This document shows, piece by piece, positions 15,102 to 25,235 of a DNA stretch of 64,000 nt. The DNA lies in assembly GCA_947476185.1 (NCBI GenBank), contig CANJPX010000001.1, positions 1-64,000 of the forward strand, in the 5' to 3' direction. The notes beneath the pieces were generated by a model, which searched no databases, was not told where the DNA came from, and saw nothing but the letters and a program-made list of their open reading frames with translations. Position 1 is the first letter of the stretch. Each line of letters opens with the position of its first letter. The position numbers and the translations under genes were made by a program. The stretch comes from Bacteroidota bacterium. GTDB taxonomy: Bacteria > Bacteroidota > Bacteroidia > 2-12-FULL-35-15.

Positions 15102-16343
15102 TTATTCGGCCAATAATTTTTCTACAAAACGTTTTGTTTCATCCACATAGTTGGTATACAAATCACCTGTTGCCGGGCCATAAAACCCTGTATAGATCTT
15201 CCTTACAACGCCTTTCTTATCAATGTAAATTGCGGTAGGAAAAGCCATTACGGCATTCAGCATTGGCAATGCTTCCGATGCTTGTACCGCTCCGGTTTTG
15301 CCGGTAATTAAAAATTCGTAATGTGCATTGAATCTGTTTTTGAGTTTGTTAACGTTGCTCACAGCCTTGTTGAAATCACCAGTCCGCTCAAAGGCTAATC
15401 CGACAACTTCCAATCCTTTTGATCTGTATTTATCATAAAACGAGGCAAGAAATTTTGTTTCATCCATGCAGTTTGGACACCAAGAACCCATTATTTGCAC
15501 GATGACAACTTTATTTTTAAATTTTTCATCTTGAAGGGACACTGTTTTTCCTTCAAGATTCTTAAAACTGAAATCTATTTTTGTAAAACCTTTTTTCAGA
15601 AAAGTAAGTGAGTCAGGATTGCGTAATTCGAAATTCAGATCTTCTCTAGCTACCCAATTTTCATGACCGGCTATGCCCGAATAAAATTGTCCGTTGATTA
15701 AACTGTCGTTGCTTCGTTTCGCTGTAAATAGAAAAGCATGAGCACCGTCAAAGCAAGAGACCATGAATTTCCCATAGGCCGAATAACCTTCCAAATATCG
15801 ATAGTCACCTGTTTCTGTATTGAATGTTCCTTTTGTTTTGCCCCTTTCGGTTTCAAATGTTCCAACCGATAAATATTCATCTTTAGTGCCCGGTTCAAAA
15901 ATTACTTTATACCGTTCTTTTAAAACAAGTGGTTTTGTTGGAGGGAAAAGAAATCGTTTGGATTCATTATATTTTGCAGTAAACGGAATGACGTTTTTAT
16001 TTTTTCTTGCATGATTTATCCAAATACCTTTTAATGAATCACCCGTATTTACGCAACGGAATTCAGAATCAAAGAGGGGCATTCTGATAAAAACAGAATC
16101 ATTTTGAAGAGCTATTTCATTTGCCATAATACGCTCATCGGCATTATGAAAAACGATTGAATAGAGATCCATATCATATTTCACATCAAAATTAAAGGGC
16201 AGTTGTGTAGAATCATTTAATTGCAATACTCCCCGCCAAATACCAACACGAAGGCTATTTTTTTGTGCCACAGAAGCGTTCACAAAAAACAAAAGCGAAA
16301 CAACTAATGTTATTCCGCTTTTGAAATTTTTTTTTGATTTCAT
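15102..16343 (-). CDS. TlpA-like thiol-disulfide oxidoreductase, exported
   Basis: A 413-aa protein with a signal peptide (LVVSLLFFVNASVAQ). An N-terminal ~250-residue beta-rich domain precedes a C-terminal thioredoxin/TlpA domain. That domain contains VVIVQIMGSWCPNCMDETKFL, with CPNC near residues 287-290, GLEVVGLAFERTGD and the cis-Pro segment MAFPTAIYIDKKG. It should reduce or exchange disulfides in the periplasm. Domain order and length fit the many Bacteroidota TlpA-family proteins with a DUF4369-like front domain, although the front domain here looks different. It is near the CxxC cassettes but on a separate transcript. Confidence 0.87.
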   Translation of the reverse strand: MKSKKNFKSGITLVVSLLFFVNASVAQKNSLRVGIWRGVLQLNDSTQLPFNFDVKYDMDLYSIVFHNADERIMANEIALQNDSVFIRMPLFDSEFRCVNTGDSLKGIWINHARKNKNVIPFTAKYNESKRFLFPPTKPLVLKERYKVIFEPGTKDEYLSVGTFETERGKTKGTFNTETGDYRYLEGYSAYGKFMVSCFDGAHAFLFTAKRSNDSLINGQFYSGIAGHENWVAREDLNFELRNPDSLTFLKKGFTKIDFSFKNLEGKTVSLQDEKFKNKVVIVQIMGSWCPNCMDETKFLASFYDKYRSKGLEVVGLAFERTGDFNKAVSNVNKLKNRFNAHYEFLITGKTGAVQASEALPMLNAVMAFPTAIYIDKKGVVRKIYTGFYGPATGDLYTNYVDETKRFVEKLLAE

Positions 16344-16424
16344 TTTATAAGATTGTTTTTTCTTCCCCCAATCTCTTCACAGGTGAGATGTACTCCGAAA
16401 CTTTATAACGTCTTTCAACTATTG

Positions 16425-16460
16425 GCCCCTCTCTTGAGGAGAGAGGATTAAGGGGTGAGG
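16425..16460. repeat. GC-rich palindromic repeat after the ALDH gene
   Basis: CCTCTC...GAGAGG hairpin with flanks GGCCCCTCTCTTG and ATTAAGGGGTGAGGCC. It lies directly 3' of the aldehyde dehydrogenase stop at 16462 and matches the dispersed family at 31653-31692. Confidence 0.65.
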
Positions 16461-16461
16461 C

Positions 16462-18018
16462 CTAAATCGAAAAATTAATTCCTTGCGCCAACGGTAAACT
16501 TGTTCCGTAATTAATAGTGTTTGTCTGTCTGCGCATATATGCTTTCCAAGCGTCAGAGCCGGATTCACGACCGCCACCTGTTTCTTTTTCACCGCCAAAA
16601 GCACCACCAATTTCTGCTCCTGATGTACCAATATTTATGTTTGCAATTCCGCAATCAGAACCTGCATGTGATAAGAACAATTCCATTTCACGCATACTGT
16701 TTGTGAATATGGAAGATGATAAACCTTGAGGAACGCCATTTTGCATAGCAATAGCCTCTTCGATGGTTTTATATTTCATCACATACAAGATCGGAGCAAA
16801 CGTTTCTTCCTGCACAATATGATATTCATTTTTTGCTTCAATAACGCAAGGTTTCACATAACATCCGCTTTCATAGCCATTTCCGGTCAATACACCTCCT
16901 TCAACAATTACTTTAGCGCCCTCTTGTTTTGCTTTTTCAATCGCATTCAAATAATCTTTTGTAGCATTTTGATCAATCAACGGACCAACGTGATTGTTTG
17001 AATCCAGAGGGTTTCCTATCTTCAATTGACCATATGCATTTTTAATTACATCAATTGTTTTGTCGTAAACACTTTCGTGGATGATCAATCTTCGTGTAGA
17101 TGTACAACGTTGTCCTGCTGTTCCAACTGCACCAAAAACTGCGCCTACAAGCACCATTGAAAGGTCTGAGTGTTCAGAAACGATGATCGCATTGTTTCCG
17201 CCTAATTCTAAGATGGTATTTCCAAAACGTTCTGCAACAGTTTTTGAAACGTGTCGTCCGATACGCGTGGAGCCGGTGAAAGAAATTAAAGGAATTCGTT
17301 TATCATTATTTATAAGATCTCCTGATTCGTTTCCGATAACAAGACAGCTAACACCTTCAGGAACATTATTCTTTTTAAGAACATCTGCAATTATATTCTG
17401 ACAAGCGATCGCGCACAAAGGTGTTTTTGAGCTTGGTTTCCAGATACAAACATCTCCACATACCCATGCTAATGCAGCATTCCAGCTCCATACAGCAACA
17501 GGAAAGTTAAATGCAGAAATAATTCCAACAACTCCGAATGGGTGCCATTGTTCATACATGCGATGCATCGGACGTTCACTATGCATTGTTAATCCGTATA
17601 GTTGACGGGATAAACCGACAGCGAAATCACAGATATCGATCATCTCTTGTACTTCTCCTAATCCTTCCTGCAAACTTTTCCCCATTTCATAGGAAACTAA
17701 TTTTCCAAGTGGATCTTTATATTTACGAAGCTGGTCACCCATTTGACGAACGATCTCTCCGCGTTTCGGAGCAGGCATCAATCGCCACACCTTAAAAGCC
17801 TCATCTGCAGTTTTCATCACGTTAGCGTAATCTTCTGCAGTGGCAGCATTTATGCTTCCGATCAATTGCCCATCCACGGGTGAATAAGAGTCAATTTTTT
17901 TTCCTTTTGTAAGTGTATGTTTTAATCCGGTAGATGCTCCGTAATTAGTTGAGTTGATACCTAATTCTTTTAGAACAGTTTCTATTCCGAAAGATTTTGT
18001 TGTTAATGTTTCTGACAT
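16462..18018 (-). CDS. ALDH7-type aldehyde dehydrogenase (aminoadipate semialdehyde)
   Basis: A 518-aa NAD(P)+-dependent dehydrogenase. The stretch MHRMYEQWHPFGVVGIISAFNF followed by PVAVWSWNAALAWVCGD is characteristic of the ALDH7/antiquitin group, which oxidises alpha-aminoadipic semialdehyde in lysine degradation. Also visible are the cofactor loop SFTGSTRIGRHV, the catalytic base region ILELGGNNAII and the nucleophile in AGQRCTSTRR. The C-terminal GGEKETGGGRESGSDAWKAYMRR is the usual oligomerisation region. Full family length. The symbol amaB is used for some homologues, but I leave it open because the substrate is inferred from subfamily only. Confidence 0.9.
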   Translation of the reverse strand: MSETLTTKSFGIETVLKELGINSTNYGASTGLKHTLTKGKKIDSYSPVDGQLIGSINAATAEDYANVMKTADEAFKVWRLMPAPKRGEIVRQMGDQLRKYKDPLGKLVSYEMGKSLQEGLGEVQEMIDICDFAVGLSRQLYGLTMHSERPMHRMYEQWHPFGVVGIISAFNFPVAVWSWNAALAWVCGDVCIWKPSSKTPLCAIACQNIIADVLKKNNVPEGVSCLVIGNESGDLINNDKRIPLISFTGSTRIGRHVSKTVAERFGNTILELGGNNAIIVSEHSDLSMVLVGAVFGAVGTAGQRCTSTRRLIIHESVYDKTIDVIKNAYGQLKIGNPLDSNNHVGPLIDQNATKDYLNAIEKAKQEGAKVIVEGGVLTGNGYESGCYVKPCVIEAKNEYHIVQEETFAPILYVMKYKTIEEAIAMQNGVPQGLSSSIFTNSMREMELFLSHAGSDCGIANINIGTSGAEIGGAFGGEKETGGGRESGSDAWKAYMRRQTNTINYGTSLPLAQGINFSI

Positions 18019-18092
18019 ATGATTTCTTTTATTGGGAAAACAAATTTAATCAAAAACGGTCAAAGGAAAGTGTTTATTCTGATAAAATTCGA

Positions 18093-18878
18093 CTAGTTTT
18101 TTTGCGGTGCAGGTTTGAGGTCTACAATAGCTGTGTACTTAGCGTAAATGTAGGTAGCGATTGGAGAGAAGCACAGTGTTACAATTTTCTTAGGGTTGTT
18201 TTCCTTCGATGAAAAACGGGAGGTTGCAACACCTGCATTAATTGTTTTTCCGGATTTATCTAAAATAGAATAATGAACGGTTACTTCCCGCTGGTAGGTA
18301 TCGGTATTGATATCATACGAGTCTATATCATTTTTGATATCCAGTTCATTGATAAAAACAAAATATTCGCTAAGGTATTTTTTATTAAGATATGTAAGAA
18401 CCTCCGTATTGGAGAGTTTAGTGTTCATGAATTTTTTGTCGTTATTTTCTTGAACAGTCACTTGCCCGTTTGTAATTCCTTTAGGCGTTTTCCCTGCTGT
18501 AGTCGCATCAGTTGGTTTGCTTACTAGGTCATACGACAAAGTTGTTGAATTGTAGATGTATTCAAGATCTTTCGACATTTTAGCTGAATCAGCATAAAAA
18601 GAAACAACAGTAGAAGTGCTTTGAAATTTTAATTTTAATTGTGTGTCAAGTTGATGTCTGAAATTTTCTCGAATGGTTTCCCAATTCCATTTCGTTTGTT
18701 GGTTGACTTTCTGGTCGATCTCACTCATGTATAACTTGGGCTCGAATGGGACGATACAAACTTTTCCACTTACAGTTTTACCTGTCGTTTCAGTTTTTCT
18801 TGTTCCTTCCTGTGCATATGAAAGGGAACAAAAAGTAATAAAAAGTAAAAACAAGAAATTTTTTGTCAGAGAGATCAT
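18093..18878 (-). CDS. Secreted hypothetical protein, 261 aa
   Basis: A signal peptide (FLFLLFITFCSLSYAQ) is followed by a soluble domain. Visible segments are GKVCIVPFEPKLYMSEID, WETIRENFRHQLDTQLKLKF and LSEYFVFINELDIKND, and the end is FSPIATYIYAKYTAIVDL. The pattern (a VxPFxPxxY strand, a helix with RxxLD, then beta strands) resembles secreted Bacteroidota proteins of unknown function. I do not recognise a named domain. It lies 19 bases after rseP in the same direction. Confidence 0.75.
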   Translation of the reverse strand: MISLTKNFLFLLFITFCSLSYAQEGTRKTETTGKTVSGKVCIVPFEPKLYMSEIDQKVNQQTKWNWETIRENFRHQLDTQLKLKFQSTSTVVSFYADSAKMSKDLEYIYNSTTLSYDLVSKPTDATTAGKTPKGITNGQVTVQENNDKKFMNTKLSNTEVLTYLNKKYLSEYFVFINELDIKNDIDSYDINTDTYQREVTVHYSILDKSGKTINAGVATSRFSSKENNPKKIVTLCFSPIATYIYAKYTAIVDLKPAPQKN

Positions 18879-18896
18879 TTACTAATTTACGAAATA

Positions 18897-20213
18897 TTAT
18901 TTGAAAAATGCTTTTATGACATCGTTCCCGTTAGCATACAACAACAATGCCAGCAACAAGATCATGCCTGCATATTGGGCGTATTCCATAAATTTTTCGT
19001 TAGGTTTTCTTCGTGTGATTATTTCATATAACAGGAACATCACGTGTCCGCCATCTAACGCAGGAATAGGTAAAATATTCATTATTGCAAGAACGATACT
19101 TAAAAATGCCGTGAAGGCCCAGAAATTTTCCCAGTCCCAGCTTTTGCTATACGCACTTGCAATTGTGCCGAAACCGCCTAATTGTTTATGGGCATCTTTT
19201 ACTGTGAAGATTACCGAAAATTGTTTTATATAATCATCAAATGTCCTTTTTGCTTTTGAGATGCCGGCAGGGAAAGCTTCTAAAAATGTGAAGTTGATCG
19301 TTTCATATTTCAAAAGTTTGTCGTCCATTTTTGTTTGAAACCCAATTGTTCCGTCCGCACCTACAGGTGTGCGCATAACAATTGTATCGCTATTTCTTTG
19401 GACAGCTATTGTGGCTAAAGAAATTGGCATACTCTTCAAAGCGCTAGTTACTTCATTGAAAAACTGAGTTGACTTATTGTTGATTGAAATAATTTTATCA
19501 CCTTTTTTAAACCCGGCTTTTGCAGCATAAAGATTAGGAACAACGGAGTCAACGATACAAGGGAAACGGGGGGAAATGAAGCGGCTTTTGCTATTTTTGA
19601 TCATTTCACTGATATCATTTTCTGTAATTGCGATATCCATTTTGTTTCCATCGCGCTCTACCTGTATGCTTTTCGATTTGTTGAGAATGATCTCTCCCGG
19701 TACTCTGTAAAAGCTCTCTATAAATCGATTGTCGACAGATAAAATTTTATCACCATCGCGCAATCCCATTTTATAGGCGGTTGAATCGCAAGCAATTCCG
19801 TAGGTTGCATTCTTTGTAGGTAAATGTTCTTCGCCCCAAGTAAACAACACCATTGCATAAATTAAAATGCCAAGGATTACATTTACGGTAACACCGCCAA
19901 CCATAATGATCAGACGCTGCCAAGCCGGTTTCGCACGGAATTCCCAATCCTGAGCGGGTAGCTTCATTTGTTCTTTATCCATCGATTCGTCAATCATTCC
20001 GGAGATTTTAACATAACCACCCAATGGCAACCATCCGATACCATATTCGGTATCCCCTTTTTTAACTTTGAATAAAGAAAAGTAGGGGTCGAAGAATAAA
20101 TAAAATTTTTCTACGCGTGTTTTAAAAATGCGGGCCGGAATAAAATGTCCTAATTCGTGTAATACGATGAGGATAGATAAACTCAAAATAAACTGTGCTA
20201 CTTGTATTAACAT
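18897..20213 (-). CDS. rseP: Site-2 zinc metalloprotease
   Basis: A 438-aa inner-membrane protease of the S2P family. HELGH at residues 19-23 in the first transmembrane helix supplies two zinc ligands. The third lies in NILPIPALDGGHVMF near the C-terminus. Two PDZ-like domains sit in the periplasmic middle (GLRDGDKILSVDNRFI and GFKKGDKIISINNKST). In intramembrane proteolysis it releases anti-sigma factors or clears signal peptides. The downstream order after dxr is the usual Bacteroidota arrangement. Length and topology are typical. Confidence 0.95.
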   Translation of the reverse strand: MLIQVAQFILSLSILIVLHELGHFIPARIFKTRVEKFYLFFDPYFSLFKVKKGDTEYGIGWLPLGGYVKISGMIDESMDKEQMKLPAQDWEFRAKPAWQRLIIMVGGVTVNVILGILIYAMVLFTWGEEHLPTKNATYGIACDSTAYKMGLRDGDKILSVDNRFIESFYRVPGEIILNKSKSIQVERDGNKMDIAITENDISEMIKNSKSRFISPRFPCIVDSVVPNLYAAKAGFKKGDKIISINNKSTQFFNEVTSALKSMPISLATIAVQRNSDTIVMRTPVGADGTIGFQTKMDDKLLKYETINFTFLEAFPAGISKAKRTFDDYIKQFSVIFTVKDAHKQLGGFGTIASAYSKSWDWENFWAFTAFLSIVLAIMNILPIPALDGGHVMFLLYEIITRRKPNEKFMEYAQYAGMILLLALLLYANGNDVIKAFFK

Positions 20214-20301
20214 TTGTGATATAGTTATGGATAACGACCTTTTAATAGGCTCAGGCAGAAACCTGAATTATGCATTTTTGGATGTTATCTTTTAGTTGTT
20301 A

Positions 20302-21456
20302 TTAAATATTTTCTTCTGCAATTCTTCTTGTTTCTTTATCTGTATCCACATAATCTTCATAACTTGGTTTTGCGATGTAAGCGATAGTTTGTATACACTT
20401 TTCAACCAAATCACTCATTTGTAAAAATCCGATCTTGTCTTTCAAAAATGCAGTAACTGCAATTTCGTTTGCTGCATTCAGAACGCAAGGAGCATTTCCT
20501 CCTTTATTCATCGCTTCGAAAGCGAGTGCAAGATTACGAAATGTTTTTGTATCTGCGGGTTCAAATGTAAGTTGAGGATATTTCATAAAATCAAAACGGG
20601 GAAAATCAGACCTCATTCTGTTTGGATAACCAAGAGCATATTGGATCGGTAATTTCATGTCTGGAAGACCCATTTGGGCTTTCATGCTACCATCAGTAAA
20701 CTGGACAAGGGAGTGAACAATACTTTGTGGATGCACGATCACATCAATTTGTTCGGGTTTTAAGCCGAACAACCATTTTGCTTCGATCACTTCCAGGCCT
20801 TTATTCATCAATGATGCGGAGTCGATGGTGATCTTTGCTCCCATTTCCCAATTCGGATGTTTGAGCGCCTGTTCTTTTTTTACTGAACTTAAAAAGGTTT
20901 TATCTTTTCCTCTGAATGGTCCACCTGAAGCAGTCAAATATATTTTCTCGATAGGATTATGAAACTCTCCCGCGAGGCATTGGAAGATAGCTGAATGCTC
21001 GGAATCGACCGGATAAAGATTTACCCCTTTTTCTTTTGCAAGTGCTGTGACAAGATCGCCCGCAACAACAAGTGTTTCCTTGTTTGCCAATGCAATTTGT
21101 TTTCCTGCCTTTATAGCGGAAAGAGTTGATTCCAATCCTGCATACCCAACAATAGCTGCTAACACAATGTCAATGCTGTCCATTTGTACCACTTCTGCAA
21201 TTGCTTTGTTTCCTGAAAATACTTTTATGTCATGTGAAGCCAAAGCCTCTTTAACATATTTGTATTTGCTTTCGTCAGCGATCACAACCGTATTCGGATT
21301 GAACTCAGTAGCCTGCTTGATAAGCAGATCAGCGTTTCCGTTCCCTGTTAGCACCTCAACAATAAATGCATCCGGGTTTGCTCGGATCACATCTAAGGTT
21401 TGTGTCCCAATAGAACCGGTTGAACCAAGTATAGCTATGTTTTTTTTATCGCTCAC
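20302..21456 (-). CDS. dxr: 1-deoxy-D-xylulose 5-phosphate reductoisomerase
   Basis: A 384-aa enzyme of the non-mevalonate isoprenoid pathway that converts DXP to MEP using NADPH. The N-terminal nucleotide-binding motif is AILGSTGSIGTQTLDVI. The metal and substrate regions VDSEHSAIFQCL, LTASGGPFRGK and SLMNKGLEVIEAKWLF are all present. C-terminal helices LNAANEIAVTAFL are complete. Ends 88 bases before rseP and starts 9 bases after the M23 peptidase gene, suggesting an operon. Confidence 0.97.
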   Translation of the reverse strand: MSDKKNIAILGSTGSIGTQTLDVIRANPDAFIVEVLTGNGNADLLIKQATEFNPNTVVIADESKYKYVKEALASHDIKVFSGNKAIAEVVQMDSIDIVLAAIVGYAGLESTLSAIKAGKQIALANKETLVVAGDLVTALAKEKGVNLYPVDSEHSAIFQCLAGEFHNPIEKIYLTASGGPFRGKDKTFLSSVKKEQALKHPNWEMGAKITIDSASLMNKGLEVIEAKWLFGLKPEQIDVIVHPQSIVHSLVQFTDGSMKAQMGLPDMKLPIQYALGYPNRMRSDFPRFDFMKYPQLTFEPADTKTFRNLALAFEAMNKGGNAPCVLNAANEIAVTAFLKDKIGFLQMSDLVEKCIQTIAYIAKPSYEDYVDTDKETRRIAEENI

Positions 21457-21465
21457 TTATTTTAA

Positions 21466-22335
21466 TTAAAAAACCATATATCCTTGTGGATCTATTGCAT
21501 TTCCGTTATACCACAATTCGAAATGCAAATGCGGTCCTGATGTTTGTTCTCCTGAATTTCCTATGATAGCAATAGGTTCTCCGGCTTTTACGTAATCACC
21601 TATTTTTTTTAACAGAACAGAATTGTGTTTATATACCGAGATCAAATTGTTTGAATGCTGAACAGTTATTGTATATCCAGTTTCTGATGACCATGTGGCT
21701 AAAACCACTGTTCCGTCCAGTGTCGCCTTAATTGGCTCATTTTCTGGTCCGACAATATCCACACCATAATGCTGCTCTTTACTTTTGAATTGTTCAGAAA
21801 CAACACCTTTTATCGGAGAGAAAAAGAAAAAATTACTGATCCCGTTTTTATTACTCTCGGCCCCGTATGCTAAGCTGTATTTGTCTTGTGTTTCAATTGC
21901 TTTTTTTAGCGCAATTTCTTTTGGTGAAGCATTGAGAGCTAATTTTTCATACTCTTTACTTTTATAAGGTTTGTTTTGTGTCGTATCTTGTTTAATGTTT
22001 CCCTTTAAAACATTATTGATATTTTCGTTAAATACATTTTGCTCCTTTATGGCTTGATCTAATGAGTCGGAGCGCAAAGCCATGCTTACAAGTTCTCTGC
22101 GCATTCCGACATCTGCATAACCAGGAATATATTCCCGCAGAGGTGTAAATGCGATAAGGGATGTAACCAACATCACCATTACAATTGTGACTGAACCCAA
22201 CAAAACAACCAATCCCAGAGGAGTAAGACGAAGTGAAAAGTTTTCTTCAAACGTGTCGTCATTCATCACTACCAAACGGTAACGGTGGCGTAAACGCTGC
22301 AAAAAATTCTTCTTATTTTCCTTTTGGTCAATCAT
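21466..22335 (-). CDS. M23-family peptidase, membrane-anchored
   Basis: A 289-aa protein with a cytoplasmic N-terminus and a single transmembrane helix (LGLVVLLGSVTIVMVMLVTSL, about residues 36-56). A periplasmic helical linker precedes a C-terminal LytM/M23 domain. The zinc-site motifs are HYGVDIVGPENEP (H and D) and GPHLHFELWYNG (HxH), so it is probably catalytic on peptidoglycan cross-bridges. This type of anchored M23 protein is common next to dxr and cell-wall genes in Bacteroidota. It is divergent from the PorW/SprE-like gene. Confidence 0.9.
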   Translation of the reverse strand: MIDQKENKKNFLQRLRHRYRLVVMNDDTFEENFSLRLTPLGLVVLLGSVTIVMVMLVTSLIAFTPLREYIPGYADVGMRRELVSMALRSDSLDQAIKEQNVFNENINNVLKGNIKQDTTQNKPYKSKEYEKLALNASPKEIALKKAIETQDKYSLAYGAESNKNGISNFFFFSPIKGVVSEQFKSKEQHYGVDIVGPENEPIKATLDGTVVLATWSSETGYTITVQHSNNLISVYKHNSVLLKKIGDYVKAGEPIAIIGNSGEQTSGPHLHFELWYNGNAIDPQGYMVF

Positions 22336-22521
22336 ATAAGCGACAAATATCGCAAAATAATTTGGTTAAAGAGGGCATTAATTTGTAGTGGTATTGCGGA
22401 ATAATTACTATTTTGTGGTGTTTTTCACTAAAAATAAAATATTTTTGTGTTTCTGAAGTTATATAGTGTTGAGGCAACATCATGGAGCCCGGTTTTTTGA
22501 TATCGAATTTGAAATTATAGC

Positions 22522-25176
22522 ATGAAAAATAAGAATCACTATTATATTAAATTGAGTTTATTTGTTTTTGTAACGCTTCTGTTTAGTGCTTGCAAAACAA
22601 ACAAGAATACCTTTATCCATCGTGGCTGGCATAACATGACAGCCCGGTATAATGGGTATTATTATTCAAATGAGAACATAAAAGAAACTGTAAAAAAAAT
22701 TGAGAAAGCCAATAAGGATGATTTCTCGAGAATAATTCCTCTTTTTATTTATACAAATAATGTCAGCTCCAAAAGTTATTATAGTGATTTTGACAAGACG
22801 ATAAAAAAATCATCAGTAGTAATTCAGCGCCACACCATCACCGAAAAAAAATCTAAAAAAGAAATTCCAAACGCATGTAAATGGATAGATGAAAATTATA
22901 TGCTTATCGGTAAAGCGCATTTTTATAAACGCGATCTTTTTTCTGCACTTGAGGCGTTTGAATATGTGGCAAAAATATATCCTAATCCGGAATCAAAATA
23001 CAATGGAATGCTTTGGTCGATCCGCACAAACAACGAGATAGGCAGTTTTTCCCTTTCTGAAGCAAGTATTGATGAGATTAGGAATGCAACAGATTTCCCG
23101 ACAGATCGTTCATTCCAGCGTGAGTTGTCAGCAGTTACCGCTGATTATTATTTGAAACGCGCAGATTATTCCCCATCTATCCGCTACCTTACAAAAGCAA
23201 TTGCACTGACACGGAATAAGCCCACAAAAGCAAGATATACTTATGTTTTGGCGCAAGTGTATGAAAAACTGGGTGACAAGCAAAAAGCATCACAGTATTA
23301 TGCAATGGTTCCTGGACTGCATCCATCCTACGACATGGCATTTAGCGCGCAGATCAATCGTGCTAAACTTTATGATATCAGCTCCGGTGGGAGTAAAGGC
23401 ATCAAAAAAGAATTGAATAAAATGCTTCATGATGATAAAAATATTGAGTTTCAGGATCAGATCTTTTATGCCCTTGCTGATATTGCTCAAAAGGAAAATG
23501 ACGTGCCATTGGCTTTAACTTATTTAGGAAAATCGCTGAAAGCAAGTACCTCTAACAATACTCAAAAGGCGTTGTCGTATTTGAAACGCGCAGATATTTA
23601 TTTTGAAAAACCTGACTATAAAAATGCACAGGCTAACTACGACAGCACAATGACATTTTTACCAAAGGATTATGTTGATTATGCTGTGATTGATGAAAAG
23701 AAACGCAGCCTAACAGCTTTAGTGACAAATTTAAACGTTATCACGCTTGAGGATAGTTTGCAACGAATGGGGAAAATGACAGAGAAGGAGCGAAATGCTA
23801 TGGTTGAAAAAATGATCTCGAAAATTGAAGAGGACGAAAAAGCAAAGGAAGAAGAGCGGTTGAATCAGAATAATAAGATTCAACTTGCTAATACAAATAC
23901 CACAAATACAAATGCCGGAGAAGCATCTTCTGCCTGGTACTTTTACAATCCCGCAACTGTCAGTTTTGGCATAGGTGCATTTAATAAAAAGTGGGGGCCA
24001 CGAAAGTTAGAAGATAATTGGAGAAGGAGTGAAAAAGACATGGTGGGCAGCGCGATCAATGAAGATAATAACAGCGACCTTACCGATTCTGCGCAAACTT
24101 TGGGTGCCGGCACGTCTTTGGTTTCAAAAACAAAGAACAAAAAGGATAAGAATTATTATTTAAAAAATGTTCCGCTTACTTCAGACGCATTTGCAAAATC
24201 AAATTTAAGAATTGTAGAAGCGTATTACAATGTTGGCTCCATATATAAAGAACAGTTGCTTAACAATCTAAAATCAGTGGAAACCTTTGAGGAGTTATTG
24301 CATCGTTATCCTGAAAACAAGTACAAACTCAATTCGTATTATCAATTGTATCGCACCTATTTGGCGATGAACAATCAGGTTAAATCAGATTATTATAAAA
24401 ATATGTTGTTGAAGGATTACCCGGATTCAGATTATGCAACCATCATCAAAAATCCTTCCTATGGTGCAGATGTGGCAGCCAGCAAGAGTCAGGTTGAAAA
24501 TTTTTATGCGGAGACATATCAGCTTTATGCGGAATCGAATTACCTCCAAGCGCTGGAGAATTGTAAAAAAGCGGATTCTAGTTATTCTAAAAACAGTTTA
24601 ATGCCCAAATTTGGTTTCCTGAAAGCCCTTTGTATTGGAAGAACACAGGATATTGGTGCTTTTGAAACCGCTTTAACACAGGTCGTAGTTAAGTATCCAA
24701 AAGACCCTGTAAAAGAGAGGGCAATGGAAATGTTGGATATTATCAAAAAGCAAAAAAATCCTGAAAAGATTGAAGTTTCTGATACGGCAGTTGCTGTAAA
24801 AGAAAAGACAAAATTTGTTTTTAAGGAGGACGGAGAATATTATTGCATAATTTTAATAGAAAATGGCAAAGGAGATCTGAATAAATTCAAAACAAAACTT
24901 TCGGATTGTAATGCAGAATCATTCAGTACGGCCGACATAGCTATTTCCAGTATCTTTCTTGACATCACACATCAAATGGTTAGTGTAAAGTCATTTGATG
25001 GAAAACTAAAAGCGATGGATTATTTTAACGTTATAAACACCAAAAAAGACTTATTTGCAGATCTGGAAACAGGGACCTACCAGAAATTTGTAATATCAGC
25101 AGAAAATTATACCATTTTTTATAAGGATAAGAACATTTCTGATTACGAAAAATTTTTTAGTCAGAACTTTAAATAA
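22522..25176 (+). CDS. porW: PorW/SprE-like T9SS lipoprotein with TPRs
   Basis: An 884-aa lipoprotein (LLFSACKTNKN) that continues FIHRGWHNMTARYNGYYYSNENIK, the hallmark start of the T9SS component PorW/SprE. TPR-like repeats follow (MLIGKAHFYKRDLFSALEAFEYVAKIYP, YLKRADIYFEKPDYKNAQANYDS, NLKSVETFEELLHRYPENKY). Between about residues 430 and 530 is a charged, Asn-rich linker with WYFYNPATVSFG. It acts in the periplasm, linking the translocon to the motor and secretion complex, in secretion of proteins such as those at 32576 and 62288. The family assignment is confident; use of porW versus sprE is nomenclature. Confidence 0.9.
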   Translation: MKNKNHYYIKLSLFVFVTLLFSACKTNKNTFIHRGWHNMTARYNGYYYSNENIKETVKKIEKANKDDFSRIIPLFIYTNNVSSKSYYSDFDKTIKKSSVVIQRHTITEKKSKKEIPNACKWIDENYMLIGKAHFYKRDLFSALEAFEYVAKIYPNPESKYNGMLWSIRTNNEIGSFSLSEASIDEIRNATDFPTDRSFQRELSAVTADYYLKRADYSPSIRYLTKAIALTRNKPTKARYTYVLAQVYEKLGDKQKASQYYAMVPGLHPSYDMAFSAQINRAKLYDISSGGSKGIKKELNKMLHDDKNIEFQDQIFYALADIAQKENDVPLALTYLGKSLKASTSNNTQKALSYLKRADIYFEKPDYKNAQANYDSTMTFLPKDYVDYAVIDEKKRSLTALVTNLNVITLEDSLQRMGKMTEKERNAMVEKMISKIEEDEKAKEEERLNQNNKIQLANTNTTNTNAGEASSAWYFYNPATVSFGIGAFNKKWGPRKLEDNWRRSEKDMVGSAINEDNNSDLTDSAQTLGAGTSLVSKTKNKKDKNYYLKNVPLTSDAFAKSNLRIVEAYYNVGSIYKEQLLNNLKSVETFEELLHRYPENKYKLNSYYQLYRTYLAMNNQVKSDYYKNMLLKDYPDSDYATIIKNPSYGADVAASKSQVENFYAETYQLYAESNYLQALENCKKADSSYSKNSLMPKFGFLKALCIGRTQDIGAFETALTQVVVKYPKDPVKERAMEMLDIIKKQKNPEKIEVSDTAVAVKEKTKFVFKEDGEYYCIILIENGKGDLNKFKTKLSDCNAESFSTADIAISSIFLDITHQMVSVKSFDGKLKAMDYFNVINTKKDLFADLETGTYQKFVISAENYTIFYKDKNISDYEKFFSQNFK

Positions 25177-25235
25177 GTTGGCTTTTTTATTAAAAAAGTA
25201 CTATTTTTACAGAAAAACAGACAAAAAACCATAAA